Shown one piece after another: positions 1-10,558 of a DNA stretch of 64,000 bases. Location of the stretch: NCBI GenBank assembly GCA_030789695.1, contig CM061132.1, positions 162,837,442 through 162,901,441 on the forward strand, read 5' to 3'. Made by a program: the position numbers and the translations under genes. The stretch comes from Scilla litardierei. Taxonomy: Eukaryota > Streptophyta > Magnoliopsida > Asparagales > Asparagaceae. The stretch's first letter is position 1. Every line of letters starts with the position of its first letter. Below the pieces are notes generated by a model. That model worked only from the letters and a program-made list of their open reading frames with translations. It did no database searches and was not told the DNA's origin.

Positions 1-370
1 GAAAGTTTTTTGAAGAACTCCGGGAGGAGGCCGACGGCTACGCACGTAGGATCAAGGGAGTTGATCTAGTCGGTTGTGCAAGGGAAGCTTGCTGGCAAGG
101 GGAGCTTGCCAAGAATACTTCACGGGGTTGATTGCGATCACCCCTCACGGTTTGTATTAAGGGGGAGGGTGTTCTTCCTTAGAGAAGCGTGATTATTAGA
201 GTTTGTATTCTCTGATTATTATAGTGGAGTATTCTATTTTTCTGGGCGTGGCCCCGCAGATGTAGGTGTGCGCACCGAACTGCGTTACCAAGTTTCTTGT
301 GTCACCTTGGTGTTGATGCGTGTTTAATCTTTGTGTTTTTCTTGATTATTCCTACGTACTGAAAACTACA
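1..370 (+). repeat. 5' LTR, right part only
   Basis: This matches the last ~369 bases of the LTR ending at 4404 with two substitutions. It ends in ...AAACTACA directly before the primer-binding site. The left ~1.19 kb of this LTR lies outside the window. Confidence 0.88.
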
Positions 371-372
371 TT

Positions 373-384
373 TGGTATCAGAGC
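373..384 (+). other. Primer-binding site (initiator tRNA-Met type)
   Basis: TGGTATCAGAGC lies two bases after the LTR end. It is the usual plant retrotransposon primer site complementary to the 3' end of initiator tRNA-Met. Confidence 0.85.
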
Positions 385-445
385 AGGTCACCCGTGTTTC
401 TTTGTTAACAAAGAAGGTGTGATCTTGGATTTCAGTACTTGAATC

Positions 446-1228
446 ATGGCTACACGAGAAGGTGCCTCCGTTGTTCGTCCTCCACTGCTCACCGGTACAA
501 ACTACACTTATTGGAAGTCTAGAATGCGTATATTCATTAAGTCCATTGATGAGAAGGCCTGGATCGCTGTCGTTGAAGGATGGACACCGCCGATCGAAAT
601 TGACAAAGATGGCAAAGAACACCTCAAGCCGGCAAGAGACTGGAGTCGGATTGAAGAACATGCGGCCTTGTGCAATTCTAAAGCAACCAATGCTATTTTT
701 TCGGCTGTAGATGAAGAGCAGTTCAAGTTGATCTCCACATGTGAGTATGCCAAAGAAGCATGTGATATTCTCCAGAATGTTCATGAAGGAACAAGTACCG
801 TAAAAGCTTCCAAACTCCAGATGCTAGCTTCTCAGTTTGAAAATCTAAAGATGTATGACAGCGAGACTGTTGCCAAATTCAATGGGAGGTTGAGAGATAT
901 AGCTAATCAGGCCTTCCAACTTGGGAAGAAATATTCACAAAAGAAGTTAGTTGAGAAAACCTTGAGATCTCTTCCAGACAAATTTTCGGCCAAAGTTGCA
1001 GCCATTGAGGAGGCCAGAAATACGTCCACCATGAGGCTGGATGAACTTATGGGGTCACTTCAGACCTATGAAATAAATCTGATGCAGAAGAACGTGGACA
1101 AAGTAATGGCCCTGGAAAAAGTAATGGCCCTGAAATTTGAAGCTAGAGAAGTCTCTAAAGAAGATGATGTATCGGGTGTAGATGCGGATATTGCCGTGTT
1201 GACTAAAAAAACATCAGTAGAATGCTGA
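446..1228 (+). CDS. Retrotransposon gag, N-terminal part (UBN2/copia type)
   Basis: This 260-residue frame starts with MATREGASVVRPPLLTG, followed by NYTYWKSRMRIFI, the typical start of a plant copia gag with its Y-x-W-K motif. The middle holds the helical gag core (A-S-K-L-Q-M-L and F-N-G-R-L-R-D-I-A-N). The protein would form the capsid of the retrotransposon particle in the cytoplasm. The frame ends shortly after a run of seven A at 1205-1211. The next gag piece, with the zinc knuckles, is in the -1 frame and begins at that same run. Either one A was lost here or the run allows ribosome slippage. Loss of one A is the simpler reading. Confidence 0.85.
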   Translation: MATREGASVVRPPLLTGTNYTYWKSRMRIFIKSIDEKAWIAVVEGWTPPIEIDKDGKEHLKPARDWSRIEEHAALCNSKATNAIFSAVDEEQFKLISTCEYAKEACDILQNVHEGTSTVKASKLQMLASQFENLKMYDSETVAKFNGRLRDIANQAFQLGKKYSQKKLVEKTLRSLPDKFSAKVAAIEEARNTSTMRLDELMGSLQTYEINLMQKNVDKVMALEKVMALKFEAREVSKEDDVSGVDADIAVLTKKTSVEC

Positions 1229-2160
1229 AGAAGATTAGTAGTAAAGGGAAAAAGAAAGGAAAAGGGATGCAGTGTAGAGTATGTAAAGGATTTGGGCATA
1301 TACAGGCTGAATGTGCAAACACTCTGAAGAAGAAAAAAGGGAAGTCCTCGACCAGTACTTGGAGTGAAGATGAGTCTGATAGGAGTGCTGAAGATGAGGA
1401 AATTGCCAGAAATTACATTGCCCTCGCAGCCTCTCAGAAGAAGCGACCTGATTACAACACTAGCAGCCATGTTGAATCTGATGTTACAACATTACATACA
1501 ACATCAGCCAACAAATCAAACAGTGTCAGATCCAGTGTTGCAACATCAGGTTCAACATCATCCGCAACTTCTACAACTGAATCTGAGTCTGAAGTCGATA
1601 GCGATGAGGAAGTTAGTGACAATGATATCCGAAAAGCATACCAGATGATGTTTGAGAAGTGGGTGCAAATCTGCAATATCAACAAAGTCTTGAAGGTGGA
1701 GAATGAAAGACTAAAGAAAGAGAAGGAGGAGGTCAAAATTAAATGTCTGAAAGTTGAGGAAAATTGTAGAGAATTGGAAAGCAACTTCAGAAATGTTCTT
1801 CTCAGGGCAGAGAAAGCTGAATGCACATTGAATAAGTGGAATTCTGGGAAAGCAAAGCTGGATGATATCTTGAACATGGGTAAGATTTCAGGAGATCGCA
1901 CCGGAGTGGGATACAATAGAGGAGCTTTCTATAATGTGTCTACTGAAAGAAGAAGTCAAGTTACCAAAGAACTTGAAAGAATGGGTCAGCACAAGGAGCA
2001 TGATCAGAAGAAGCAGACTAAAGGCGTAAAAGGTGGTCGTCCTACATGTGCTTACTGCAAGTTCATAGGCCATACAGTGAGAAACTGCTTCAGTCGCATG
2101 CGACATTGGTCAGAAGGAAGAAATGTTAGATACCCTGATATGAAGATGAAGAAGCAATGA
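1222..2160 (+). CDS. Retrotransposon gag, C-terminal nucleocapsid part
   Basis: This 312-residue frame continues the gag after the A7 run. It has a basic stretch (KKGKGM), a first CCHC knuckle (C-R-V-C-K-G-F-G-H-I-Q-A-E-C, about residues 14-27), an acidic/serine-rich linker, a coiled-coil-like stretch rich in K and E (about 140-200), and a second knuckle (C-A-Y-C-K-F-I-G-H-T-V-R-N-C). Two knuckles and a long linker fit the extended gag of Sireviruses. The ATG at 1222 is probably internal; the true start would be that of the upstream frame. The frame stops at 2160 just after the second knuckle, where a protease should begin, and no pol follows. Confidence 0.75.
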   Translation: MLKKISSKGKKKGKGMQCRVCKGFGHIQAECANTLKKKKGKSSTSTWSEDESDRSAEDEEIARNYIALAASQKKRPDYNTSSHVESDVTTLHTTSANKSNSVRSSVATSGSTSSATSTTESESEVDSDEEVSDNDIRKAYQMMFEKWVQICNINKVLKVENERLKKEKEEVKIKCLKVEENCRELESNFRNVLLRAEKAECTLNKWNSGKAKLDDILNMGKISGDRTGVGYNRGAFYNVSTERRSQVTKELERMGQHKEHDQKKQTKGVKGGRPTCAYCKFIGHTVRNCFSRMRHWSEGRNVRYPDMKMKKQ

Positions 2161-2846
2161 GTCAGAAAGTCTGAATTATACAGCAAGAACACTACAGCTT
2201 CAGAGAAAGCATTTCATGTTGTGACTAATGTTGTAACATTAGATACAACACAGAACAATGTTGCTGCAGATGTTATGACACCAGACTCGACATCTCCCCT
2301 CGACAATCACTGTGAGCAACCTGCGCCAAAGTCTCATGAATCTTCCTCCAGAAATATCAGAGTACTATCTCGCTGCTCTACTCACTACTCTTCCTCCACC
2401 GGTGCCATTGGATCTTCACATGTACCATCCGTCAACACCGCCGATGTTTTCAATTCTCCAACTACTTTTCGGCCCCTCAGAACTCGACTTCTACCATGGA
2501 CATCATTTCATTCGTCACCCTACTGTCAGATGTGAGGTATAGTGCTCTCTCTCTTATTCTGCTGTGCCTGAGATTTTATTTGATATTAAGAGAGACAGAG
2601 GAGCCTTTGGATGTGCCTCGGTTGAGTCTTTCTGAATTTTCGTTTGGAGTTGTTAGGCTAGCTAAAGGGGTGAGAGTGTGGTGTCTTTTCTGAATAATTT
2701 GGCTGTATTTTTTGCGGTGATCACTGCTCGGGTTGCTCTAGTAAGGGGGAGAATGTGTTTTGGATTATTGTGGCTCAAAGGGGGAGAATGTGTGCTTGGT
2801 TGACGCTTACTTTTGGTTTGTGCCACATAATGCCACAGGGGGAGAT
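2161..2846 (+). other. Non-coding 3' interior with three polypurine tracts
   Basis: There is no recognisable pol sequence here. Near the end, AAGGGGGAGA-like tracts occur at about 2744, 2779 and 2836. The last directly precedes the 3' LTR and would prime plus-strand synthesis. Multiple purine tracts before the 3' LTR are a known Sirevirus trait. Short ORFs at 2221-2693 have no family signature. Confidence 0.6.
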
Positions 2847-4404
2847 TGTTAGGGTTGCATTTCTGCTGATATTTGTTGGCATTAGTGGCACTATAGATGG
2901 AAGATCTGTTTGAGGAATCAGAAGTGTTTTTGAGCAGATTGAGCAGTAATGTTGAACATAATGTCGTTCAACAAAATGTTCAACATTCGGGAGCTGGAAT
3001 TCTTGTTCGTATGCAGAAACGCTGCTGTGGTTTCAGATCTGATTTGTAGCCTAAAATATCGGAGGTTCCTGATTTGATTGATTCTAGATATGATTTGATT
3101 GATTCCAGATATTGGTGGGATTTTTATACTCCTTCTTACCCGCATTAGTTCCTTAATTGATGAGGGTTTGTTGAGAATATTTGGGAATTTGGTTAGTTCC
3201 TAAATTGATGGAAGGGAATATTTGTTGAGATTTATTGGTTCTATTTATCAGAAATAGATCCTTATTCTTTGGGCAAAATATCCGCATGAGATTTGTTTTA
3301 ATCATTTTACCCGAAATAGATTCGGTGGTTCCTTGAATATAGGATTCCTTACCCGAAGTGATCCTAGAAATATTGGCGGATATTCTGCATTAAAGAGGAA
3401 GTTATTTACCCATAAATAGTGGTTACAAAATCTGAATGGGTTCATATCTGAATGGTTGTGCGGTTGAAGATATGTGCGGTTGAAGATTCTATATATGAAT
3501 GTTTTCAGATCTCGCATTATTGTTTAGATCTTCTCCAGATACTCGGTTGAATGCAGGTATGCATAAGATTTGCTGACGGAGGTGAATGAAAGTATCAATC
3601 CACAACCGAGGTATGAAAGAACCTATTTATTGGCCATGTTGTATATTATGTTGAACGTTATTATACAACATTATGTACAACATGCTGTGTCAGAAGGCTG
3701 GAATTGATTGGCGCACTTCAGCGGTTATCAAAGGTGGATTACTTCAGATCTCATGTTATCTCTTTTAGGTATTCTGGTATATTCTGTTGAAGATACATTT
3801 GGAAGTTGCAATCTCTCGTTATTATTGTTGATTCGGTTGGAGAGAATCTCGCCCACTTATTGTTGTTGCTATCTTTAGAAGATTTGGCGGAATTATTTCC
3901 TAGCTGGTTCCGTTAATTGTGGGCGCTCAATCTTCTGAAATTTTATTGAGCAATCTTCCTTAACTACTTCACGATTGAGGGGGAGACGAGGGGTGAAGGT
4001 TGCGAAGATTGGCGGCTAGGGTGATGGCTTTTACGAAAGTTTTTTGAAGAACTCTGGGAGGAGGCCGACGGCTACGCACGTAGGATCAAGGGAGTTGATC
4101 TAGTCGGTTGTGCAAGGGGAGCTTGCTGGCAAGGGGAGCTTGCCAAGAATACTTCACGGGGTTGATTGCGATCACCCCTCACGGTTTGTATTAAGGGGGA
4201 GGGTGTTCTTCCTTAGAGAAGCGTGATTATTAGAGTTTGTATTCTCTGATTATTATAGTGGAGTATTCTATTTTTCTGGGCGTGGCCCCGCAGATGTAGG
4301 TGTGCGCACCGAACTGCGTTACCAAGTTTCTTGTGTCACCTTGGTGTTGATGCGTGTTTAATCTTTGTGTTTTTCTTGATTATTCCTACGTACTGAAAAC
4401 TACA
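2847..4404 (+). repeat. 3' LTR (1558 bp)
   Basis: It begins TGTTAGGG right after the polypurine tract and ends CTACA at 4404. Its last 369 bases match window positions 1-370. It contains inverted copies of GTTGAAC/GTTCAAC (about 2950-2992). Confidence 0.85.
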
Positions 4405-5757
4405 GCGATCATTCGAAAAAACTAGGGAGGGTGAACTTTTTGAGTTGCATCTGTGGTTAAGCTACATATGTCATGACATATGTTTCCTATTATTCTTATA
4501 TATATAGGTTTAATGTGTATGTGCTATCAATGTAAGAATTTCTCTTCACCGACGATGCAAAAAATCTATCAACCTGGAGGTTTCGAATTTTTTTGGGATT
4601 GTACACATTCTAAAATATCAAAAACCCAAATATGGATAAACCTTAAGGGGTTTTGACTCTTGATCCACTCGTTACAAAAAAAATTCAATTGGTCTAAATT
4701 GTTGATTTTGCAACAATCGGGTTGAGGGTTAAATAATGTTGGATTCACTTAATTTTTTGTATGATGATCATTCATGATGTCTAAAACATAACCAATTTTT
4801 TTTCAAAAATATAAATAGATATGGTGTATATGTGTGCTAGTATGAGAAATTTTCCCGCTTTGACAACATATACATTATTCCGTGTGTGTGTTTATATATA
4901 TATATGCAAATGATCTTATGCAAAAACTTCTTTCTCTCTCTGCGCGCGCGCGCACAAATGATCTTATGCAAAAACTTCCTCGTGTAAGCACTATAAGAAA
5001 AGCATTTTTTGATGTTTTTTCTTAAAACATAGAAATCATGTATGTGTGTTAAGGCATAAAATTTTCATGCGTTGGCAGCACACATACGTTATTCTATATA
5101 TATGTGAAAATATTTTGATGAGAAAATTTCCCCGCGCATATACCATGAGAATAGTTTCTTTTTGAGGTTTTTTCTAGATATAAACCGTTGGATATTATCT
5201 ACACATCTTAATACCTCTCAAATTTAAAAAACACCTTACATATTTGTCACTCGATTGGATTGGTCAAGATAATGTTGAATTTGTAGCGACTTAATCGAGG
5301 GTCAAATCCTCGTAGGCTTCACCTTTTATTTTTCTTGAGGCGTGTGTGTGAATTAAATTTCAAAAACATTTAAAAAATTAAAAAAAGATAAAAATGTTTT
5401 TGCACCGCCATAGCGCTGCGAACATTTCTCATAGGCATGTATGTATAAGCAAATGATCGCATGTAAAAATTTCCCCGTGCAAACACCATGAGAAAAGTGC
5501 CGGTTTGATGTTTTTCCTAGATCTAAACTATGGGACGTCTCTCTCTCTCTCTGGGTGCGTGTTTTGTTTTTGTTTTTGTTGTTTTTTGCCGCACAAGGGG
5601 GGGCTCAGCCCGCCTTTAAATTTGCCAAAAAGATCGATAATATGATTCTGTCCAATTGAATTTTTTTACCATGCATGGCGAGGAGGATGTTTATTTCTCT
5701 GTGATTCTGTCCAATTGAACGCGAGGAGGAGATTTATTCCTGAAAGGTTATTCGAGC
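4405..5757. other. AT-rich intergenic stretch
   Basis: No gene is seen. The stretch holds short simple repeats (TATATA, CTCTCT and GCGCGC around 4890-4960 and 5520-5550) and a short motif repeated near 4905 and 4955 (AAATGATCTTATGCAAAAAC). Confidence 0.5.
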
Positions 5758-6010
5758 AACATGATCAGCTTGTGCATTTGAACTTTTGATTTAAAAGCAC
5801 AATGTTAAGCTAAGCTCCTTTTGAGCATTTGATAAATAACATGTTCAGCTTGTGCATGTGAACTTTTGTTAAATGCACAATGTTTGAAATGCTAAGCTCC
5901 TTTTGAGTATATGAAAGATAACTTGATCAGCGTGTGCACTTGAACTTCTGTTTTAGAGGCACAATGCTTGAAATGCCAAGCTCCATTTAGGTATATGAGA
6001 GAGAACATCA
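5758..6010. repeat. Three imperfect ~80-bp tandem repeats
   Basis: Units begin AACATGATCAGCTTGTGCA (5758), AACATGTTCAGC (~5837) and AACTTGATCAGC (~5920). Each contains GCACAATG and AAGCTCC blocks. A fourth partial unit starts near 6004. They lie upstream of COX5C. Confidence 0.7.
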
Positions 6011-6462
6011 TGGACTATATCTGAGCAATCTCTGAACACAAGCTGTCTGTTAAGCGTACGCAGCTTTTAATGGTGCGCAACTTTCCGATGTATTTAGGCT
6101 TGTTTGTTATTTGTTAACCACATGAAATCCTATGTTGGCCATCATGGCCAACTAATAGGGCATGCCCAACACCTTATGTTGGGAAATTTTTTGGGAGGGT
6201 TGTTGTGTTACCAAATTCTTTTATACCAGTAAAGTTTCATGTTGTGCTTCCTAGCTCGTTACATGATATGACTGTCCAAGGCTCTAAGCATACCTCTACA
6301 GTGCTTTTTAACATGAAATTGATTTGTTGTAAGGAAAACATACAAGTTGAACTTGAGTTGATAATTCATCATTCAATCGATGTCCTTCATCCATCGACTT
6401 TTCCCATAAATTATCTCATCAGATTCTTGTGCGGTTGATCCAAGTCCAGTCCGAAGAGAGGA
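6011..6462 (+). promoter_or_regulatory. Upstream region of COX5C with possible leader-intron acceptor
   Basis: No coding signal is seen. Plant COX5C genes are known to have an intron in the 5' leader. A TTATCTCATCAG acceptor-like site about 40 bases before the ATG fits that, but I cannot place the donor or the transcription start. Confidence 0.35.
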
Positions 6463-6657
6463 ATGGCCGGAGGTAGGGTTGCACATGTTACCCTGAAGGG
6501 ACCCGGCGTGGTGAAGGAGATTTGCATCGGCCTCACCCTCGGCCTCATCGCCGGCGGCTTCTGGAAGATGCATCACTGGAACGAGCAGAGGAAGACCCGC
6601 GCTTTCTACGACATGCTCGAGAAGGGCGAGATCAGTGTCATTGTTGAAGATCAGTAG
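6463..6657 (+). CDS. COX5C: Cytochrome c oxidase subunit 5C
   Basis: The product is 64 residues, the normal length of plant COX5C, a small nuclear-encoded subunit of mitochondrial complex IV. It starts MAGGRVAHVTLKGPGVVKE, has one membrane segment (about residues 19-36, ICIGLTLGLIAGGFWKMH), and then the family signature HHWNEQRKTRAFYD and a short acidic tail ending in EDQ. There is no cleavable presequence, as is usual for this subunit. The single coding exon agrees with known COX5C genes, where the only intron is in the leader. Codon use is GC-rich at third positions in the middle of the gene. The reading frame is intact and is not overlapped by repeats. Confidence 0.95.
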   Translation: MAGGRVAHVTLKGPGVVKEICIGLTLGLIAGGFWKMHHWNEQRKTRAFYDMLEKGEISVIVEDQ

Positions 6658-7559
6658 TTTCTTTGCTCCGTGCAGTTTCTCTTGGCTTGGTCAGATTCTT
6701 TTGATGATCATGTAATAATCTTGTAAGCAACATACTAGTCTGAGGCCTTTAATGGCTCGAGACTTTCAGTTGCTCGATGGTGCGTAAGTGTCTAAATTAA
6801 CGGTCTCTATCATGTGATACGGTTGAGATGTTGCAATGAAGGCTGTTGTTTGCATCGATATTTATTTATGTGGCTTTCATGTGTGTGTTTTTCCACTGCT
6901 TTAGCCGGTGTCAATTTATGGAGCTGCAGCTATCTTAGACTCTGAAAAAAATCCGTGCTTGTTGACTTGTAAGGAGTTTTTGCGGGTTGTTACAAATCCC
7001 CATCTTGCGTTTGAAATACTACGAATTTCCACAAATGAACGTAAAAAATTAGTTTCAGTGTAGGCATGTATATGAAATTTAACTAAGAATTTATACTGCT
7101 TTAGATTGGGAGCGTTAAATTATATTTTCTTTTTAAATGGATCTTGGAATTTTTACTTCATCAGTGAAAAAAATATTTTTTTAATAAAGAAAAAAGTCGT
7201 AAAAATCATGCCAATCCTAAACTATAATCCTTGTACTCTTGTTCGTGTTAGGAAGCACCGCTTAGCTAACGACCGCGCTGATCCTCGTAGTTTATTTTTT
7301 TGTATTTTCTATGAATAATAATAATAATTAATTAATTTTCAGTCAACAAGCAGTAGATCTTTAATTATTTATACAGCACGCCATCTGCGATCAAGTCCAG
7401 AGAGCGACTTCCTTCAAAAATATCCTAGCTTTTACCAATAACCCCCTGGAAAATTATTTTTTTATCCCGCACCCAATCACACCTATTTAAATCCCCACCG
7501 CTCTTCGCTCCATCTCTCAAAATATTTATCAAAATCCCCCCCCCCCCCCCACCGCAAAA
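6658..7559 (+). other. COX5C 3' region and promoter of the next gene
   Basis: The first ~250 bases should hold the COX5C 3' UTR (AATAAT at ~6716). A TATTTAAAT box at about 7494-7502 precedes a C-run at ~7538 and the ATG at 7560, so it is a likely core promoter for the beta-propeller gene. No other gene is seen between them. Confidence 0.45.
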
Positions 7560-8875
7560 ATGGCTGCCTGCTGCTGCGGCCGGCTCACTCGCCGGAGAGC
7601 CATCGTCCTCCTCCTCCTCTCCGCCGTCCCCATCGCCTTCCTCGTCTCCGTCCTCACCGACACCTCCCCCTCCGCCTACGTCTACACCGGCGCCGGCCTC
7701 TTCCGCGAGTGCGCCAAGTGGGACCCCGCCGGCAGCAGGTTCATAGCCTCCACGTTATTCGAGGGCACCGTCGTCGAGATCGTCCCCGGCAGCGAGAAGG
7801 GCGGGGTCTTGGAGGAGCGGACGCTGATCAGGGAGGCCGACGTGGCGGGTAACGGGTCGGTGGGGCTGGTGATCGACCGGCCAAGGGGCCGCCTGGTGGT
7901 GGTGTACGGTGAGATCACCGGCGGTAAGTACGCTGCGGTGGCGGCCTACAAGTTGGATTCCTGGGAGCGGATCTTTCTCACCAAGCTCAGCGGGCCAGGT
8001 AATTAGTTCATCAATTTTCGGTCCGGTCAAATTGTGGTCACTTGGGCTCTGGTCTATTTTTCAATGTTACATTTGAAGTCTTTGTCAAAGTCACAAATTG
8101 ACTGGGATAAAGAAATGGTCATTGAAAAGTTCACACATTCAAAAACCCCTAATTCAAATAGCTTTACTCTTCTATCCAGAACGAGACTGACACACGCTGA
8201 CATTTCTCACTCCATGTCGGTTGCACGTGTGAATCGTATCCTGTTCGTGTGGTTTTTTTTGGAACGTTTACTGTGTGCACGAGTTATTTCTAGTTATTCT
8301 ATACTTTTGGTTTTGTTGCAGACGACGAGCCATCGCTTGCCGACGACCTCGCCGTGGACGACGAAGGCAACGCGTACATCACCGACGCGAAGGCGAGCAA
8401 GATATGGAAGGTGGGACCGAACGGGGAGATGCTTTCGGTCATAAGGAACAAGCTGTTCGAGATAAAGGAATGTCACAGCAGCTTCATCGCGCTCAACGGC
8501 ATCGTGTTCCACCCCGACGGGCACCTGCTCGTCGTCCACACGGGCAGCGGGAAGCTGTTCAAGGTCACTCCGGCGACGGAGGAGGTGAGGGAGGTCAAGG
8601 TGAAGGGGTCCCTCTTCATGGGTGACGGGCTGGAGATCTTGTCACCGACCAAGATTGTGGTGGCCGGCGCGATTGCCACCAGGCTGGTCGAGAGCTCCGA
8701 CGGCTGGGAGACGGCCGCCGTGACGGGCAGATACGTGGGCCCCCTGCATCGGATCGCGTCGGCGGCGACGGTGAAGGACGGGAAGGTGTACGTTAATCAT
8801 CTCGTGGGAGGGGGGATCAGGAAGAGGGCTCATGTCATCGCGGAGGCCGTTTTCACCCCTGTGAACGTCAAGTGA
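7560..8875 (+). CDS. SMP-30/gluconolactonase-like beta-propeller protein, copy 1
   Basis: There are two exons, 7560-7998 and 8322-8875, with GT-AG borders (CCAG/GTAATT and TTGCAG/ACGACG) that join in frame to a 330-residue protein. A cysteine-rich N-terminus is followed by one hydrophobic segment (about residues 14-33, AIVLLLLSAVPIAFLVSVLT), which should be a signal anchor into the secretory pathway. The rest is a six-bladed-propeller type sequence: FRECAKWDPAGSRF, GNAYITDAKASKIWKV, a VFHPDGHLLVVHT strand, GDGLEILSPTKIVV and KVYVNHL. Plant annotations call this group calcium-dependent phosphotriesterase or SMP-30/LRE-like. The substrate is not known to me. A near-identical gene structure follows at 10984. 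The intron contains a Helitron-like end. Confidence 0.85.
8160..8293 (+). mobile_element. Helitron-like 3' end in the intron of propeller gene copy 1
   Basis: The segment ends ACTGTGTGCACGAGTTATTTCTAG, split here as ACTGTGTGCAC, then GAGTTATTTCTAG, with CTAG at 8290-8293 followed by T. The same tail (GTGCACTGTGTGCAC-x-GATTATTTCTA) occurs near 38755-38780. Hairpin, short spacer and CTAG are what a Helitron 3' end looks like. The 5' end is not located. Confidence 0.4.
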
Positions 8876-9605
8876 GTCATCTTCAGTTGGGCTTGGGCCA
8901 TGTTGTATGCATGATTGTGATTTTTCAGCCAATATTCCGAGAATAAATGAAATATATTTACAGTTCAATATCTTCATTAGGTTTTGATTCTACTGTGATT
9001 GTTCGATTGCTTTATCAATCTAATAAACACTCGTATTTGAAGCCATACAGTCGAACATGTGTGAGACATATTCATTAGATACATGCATGCCGTGTGGAAT
9101 GTGTGGAGAAAACACCTTCTTCCAACAATTTTTGTGGTGAGAAAACACCCGTAAAATAGATCGAGAATGAAAATATTTGCATTTACGAATCTGTGTTGAA
9201 AATAGAAAACAAGAAGACACAATACAATTACACTTACGTTAATCAATATTAGTTCTTTGAACATGGTTAATATATGGCTAAATTTCCAGAGAACCCTTGA
9301 ACTTTAAGCCCGTTTTGAAAAAAAAACCATCAAAATTTTTCATCAAAATCTTATTTCTTCAAGTCTGCAACTACACAAATGATGTTAGGGACTAAAAAAT
9401 CTAAAATAATAAGAAATAAGGCTAAACATGTTACAGAAAATGGTTAGGTGCACTTGTATGTGACGTGTTACCAGTTCAGCTTTTGCTTTTTCCTTGCTCA
9501 AATGATAATATTTTTAATCGGGTGTCATGTTATCAATTAATCTCTTTTTCGAAAAACGGACCAAGGTCGAAGCATGTTTCTTAAAATTTAGCATTGATAT
9601 ATGAG
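8876..9605. other. Intergenic, 3' region of propeller gene copy 1
   Basis: It holds the 3' UTR with an AATAAATGAAATA signal near 8942. I see no gene and no clear repeat. Confidence 0.5.
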
Positions 9606-9775
9606 TTGTGCTCTATGCACCTCATACAATGAGGTGCGGTTACTTTTTTAAGCCAAAAACAGTGAATATCTCGTATCACCCCATCCAATCAAATTCCATT
9701 TTTTCCAAAATTAGTAAAAAACTACATTGAAACCTATATACACCTCATTTTTTGAGATGCAGATAGCATTTCTCT
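9606..9775 (+). mobile_element. Small foldback (MITE-like) repeat, copy A
   Basis: It starts TTGTGCTCTATGCACCTC and ends GATGCAGATAGCATTTCTC. Near one end is the hairpin GCACCTCAT-aca-ATGAGGTGC. A second copy in the same direction lies at 10559-10735 and an inverted copy at about 10365-10535. Confidence 0.6.
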
Positions 9776-9952
9776 AAGGGCCTGTTCGTTTGGAGTTATT
9801 TGAGTGTGAAAGTTGCAAAATTACACTATTCACTCATTTCAATCCTAACTTTCACTCTATGTGTTCTTTTGAGTTGGCTGATTTTATTGCGGAAAGGCCG
9901 AGCTGGCAAAAAAAAAATTGCAACGCGCAATCCCCGCAAAAAGCGGGGATTA

Positions 9953-10085
9953 CGCGTGTTGAAACGAAATGACGGGGCCCACGCTTTCTCTCTCCCAAAC
10001 GCAGCAAAACACGGGATTTTTTTTTGTGTTCGCGTGTTGAAACGAATGACGCGGGCCCACCTCTCTCTCCCAAATGCAGCATAAT
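9953..10085. repeat. Two ~79-bp tandem repeats
   Basis: GCGTGTTGAAACGAA...GGGCCCAC...TCTCTCCCAAA-GCAGCA occurs at about 9953 and again at about 10032, with small differences. Confidence 0.6.
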
Positions 10086-10364
10086 GTCAGAGACCCACAA
10101 TTTTTTTTGAAGTTAGTTGTACACTTTTAATTTTTTACTAATTAATTATTAAATTTAAAATTAAAGTATAATATCTAATTTAATTATTATTAAAATTCGT
10201 GGACCCCACATTCAACTTTCACAACAATATTCACAACCAAAAAACACAACAAAGTTGTGTGGGACCCACAAAAAATTCCAACATCCATATTTACAACCCC
10301 ACTTTCACTTAAAAAAACACAATACTCTACTTTCACAACACTATTCACTCATTTTAACAAGAGA

Positions 10365-10535
10365 AGTGCTATCTGCATATCAAAAAATTGAGGTGCAGGT
10401 TAATTTCAGTGATTTTTTACTAATTTTGGAAATGAGAGGATGTGATTGGAGGGTTTGAAGTGACATGTAGACTTTTTTTGGACAAAAAAAGTGCTTGCAC
10501 CTCAGAAGACTGAGGTGCAAGAGCATTTCCCCTTA
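10365..10535 (-). mobile_element. Small foldback (MITE-like) repeat, copy C (inverted)
   Basis: It begins AGAAGTGCTATCTGCAT, the reverse complement of the end of copies A and B, and ends in a GCACCTCAG/CTGAGGTGC hairpin near 10496-10519. Confidence 0.5.
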
Positions 10536-10558
10536 ACAAACAACCACAACAACACAAG

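Larger units (their letters stand above)
1..4404 (+). mobile_element. Sirevirus-like Ty1/copia retrotransposon, gag only, pol missing
   Basis: Two copies of one sequence lie at 1-370 and about 4036-4404. They differ at only two positions that I could find, so the insertion is recent. After the first copy comes a TGGTATCAGAGC primer site. Before the second full LTR comes a series of purine tracts (GGGGGAGA) ending at the TG of the LTR. The 2.5-kb interior codes for a copia-type gag with two CCHC zinc knuckles. I see no protease, integrase or reverse transcriptase. The gag start, the long LTR and the multiple purine tracts fit Sirevirus (SIRE/Maximus) elements. The element begins outside the window, so its left target-site duplication cannot be tested. 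The right flank starts GCGAT at 4405. Confidence 0.85.
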
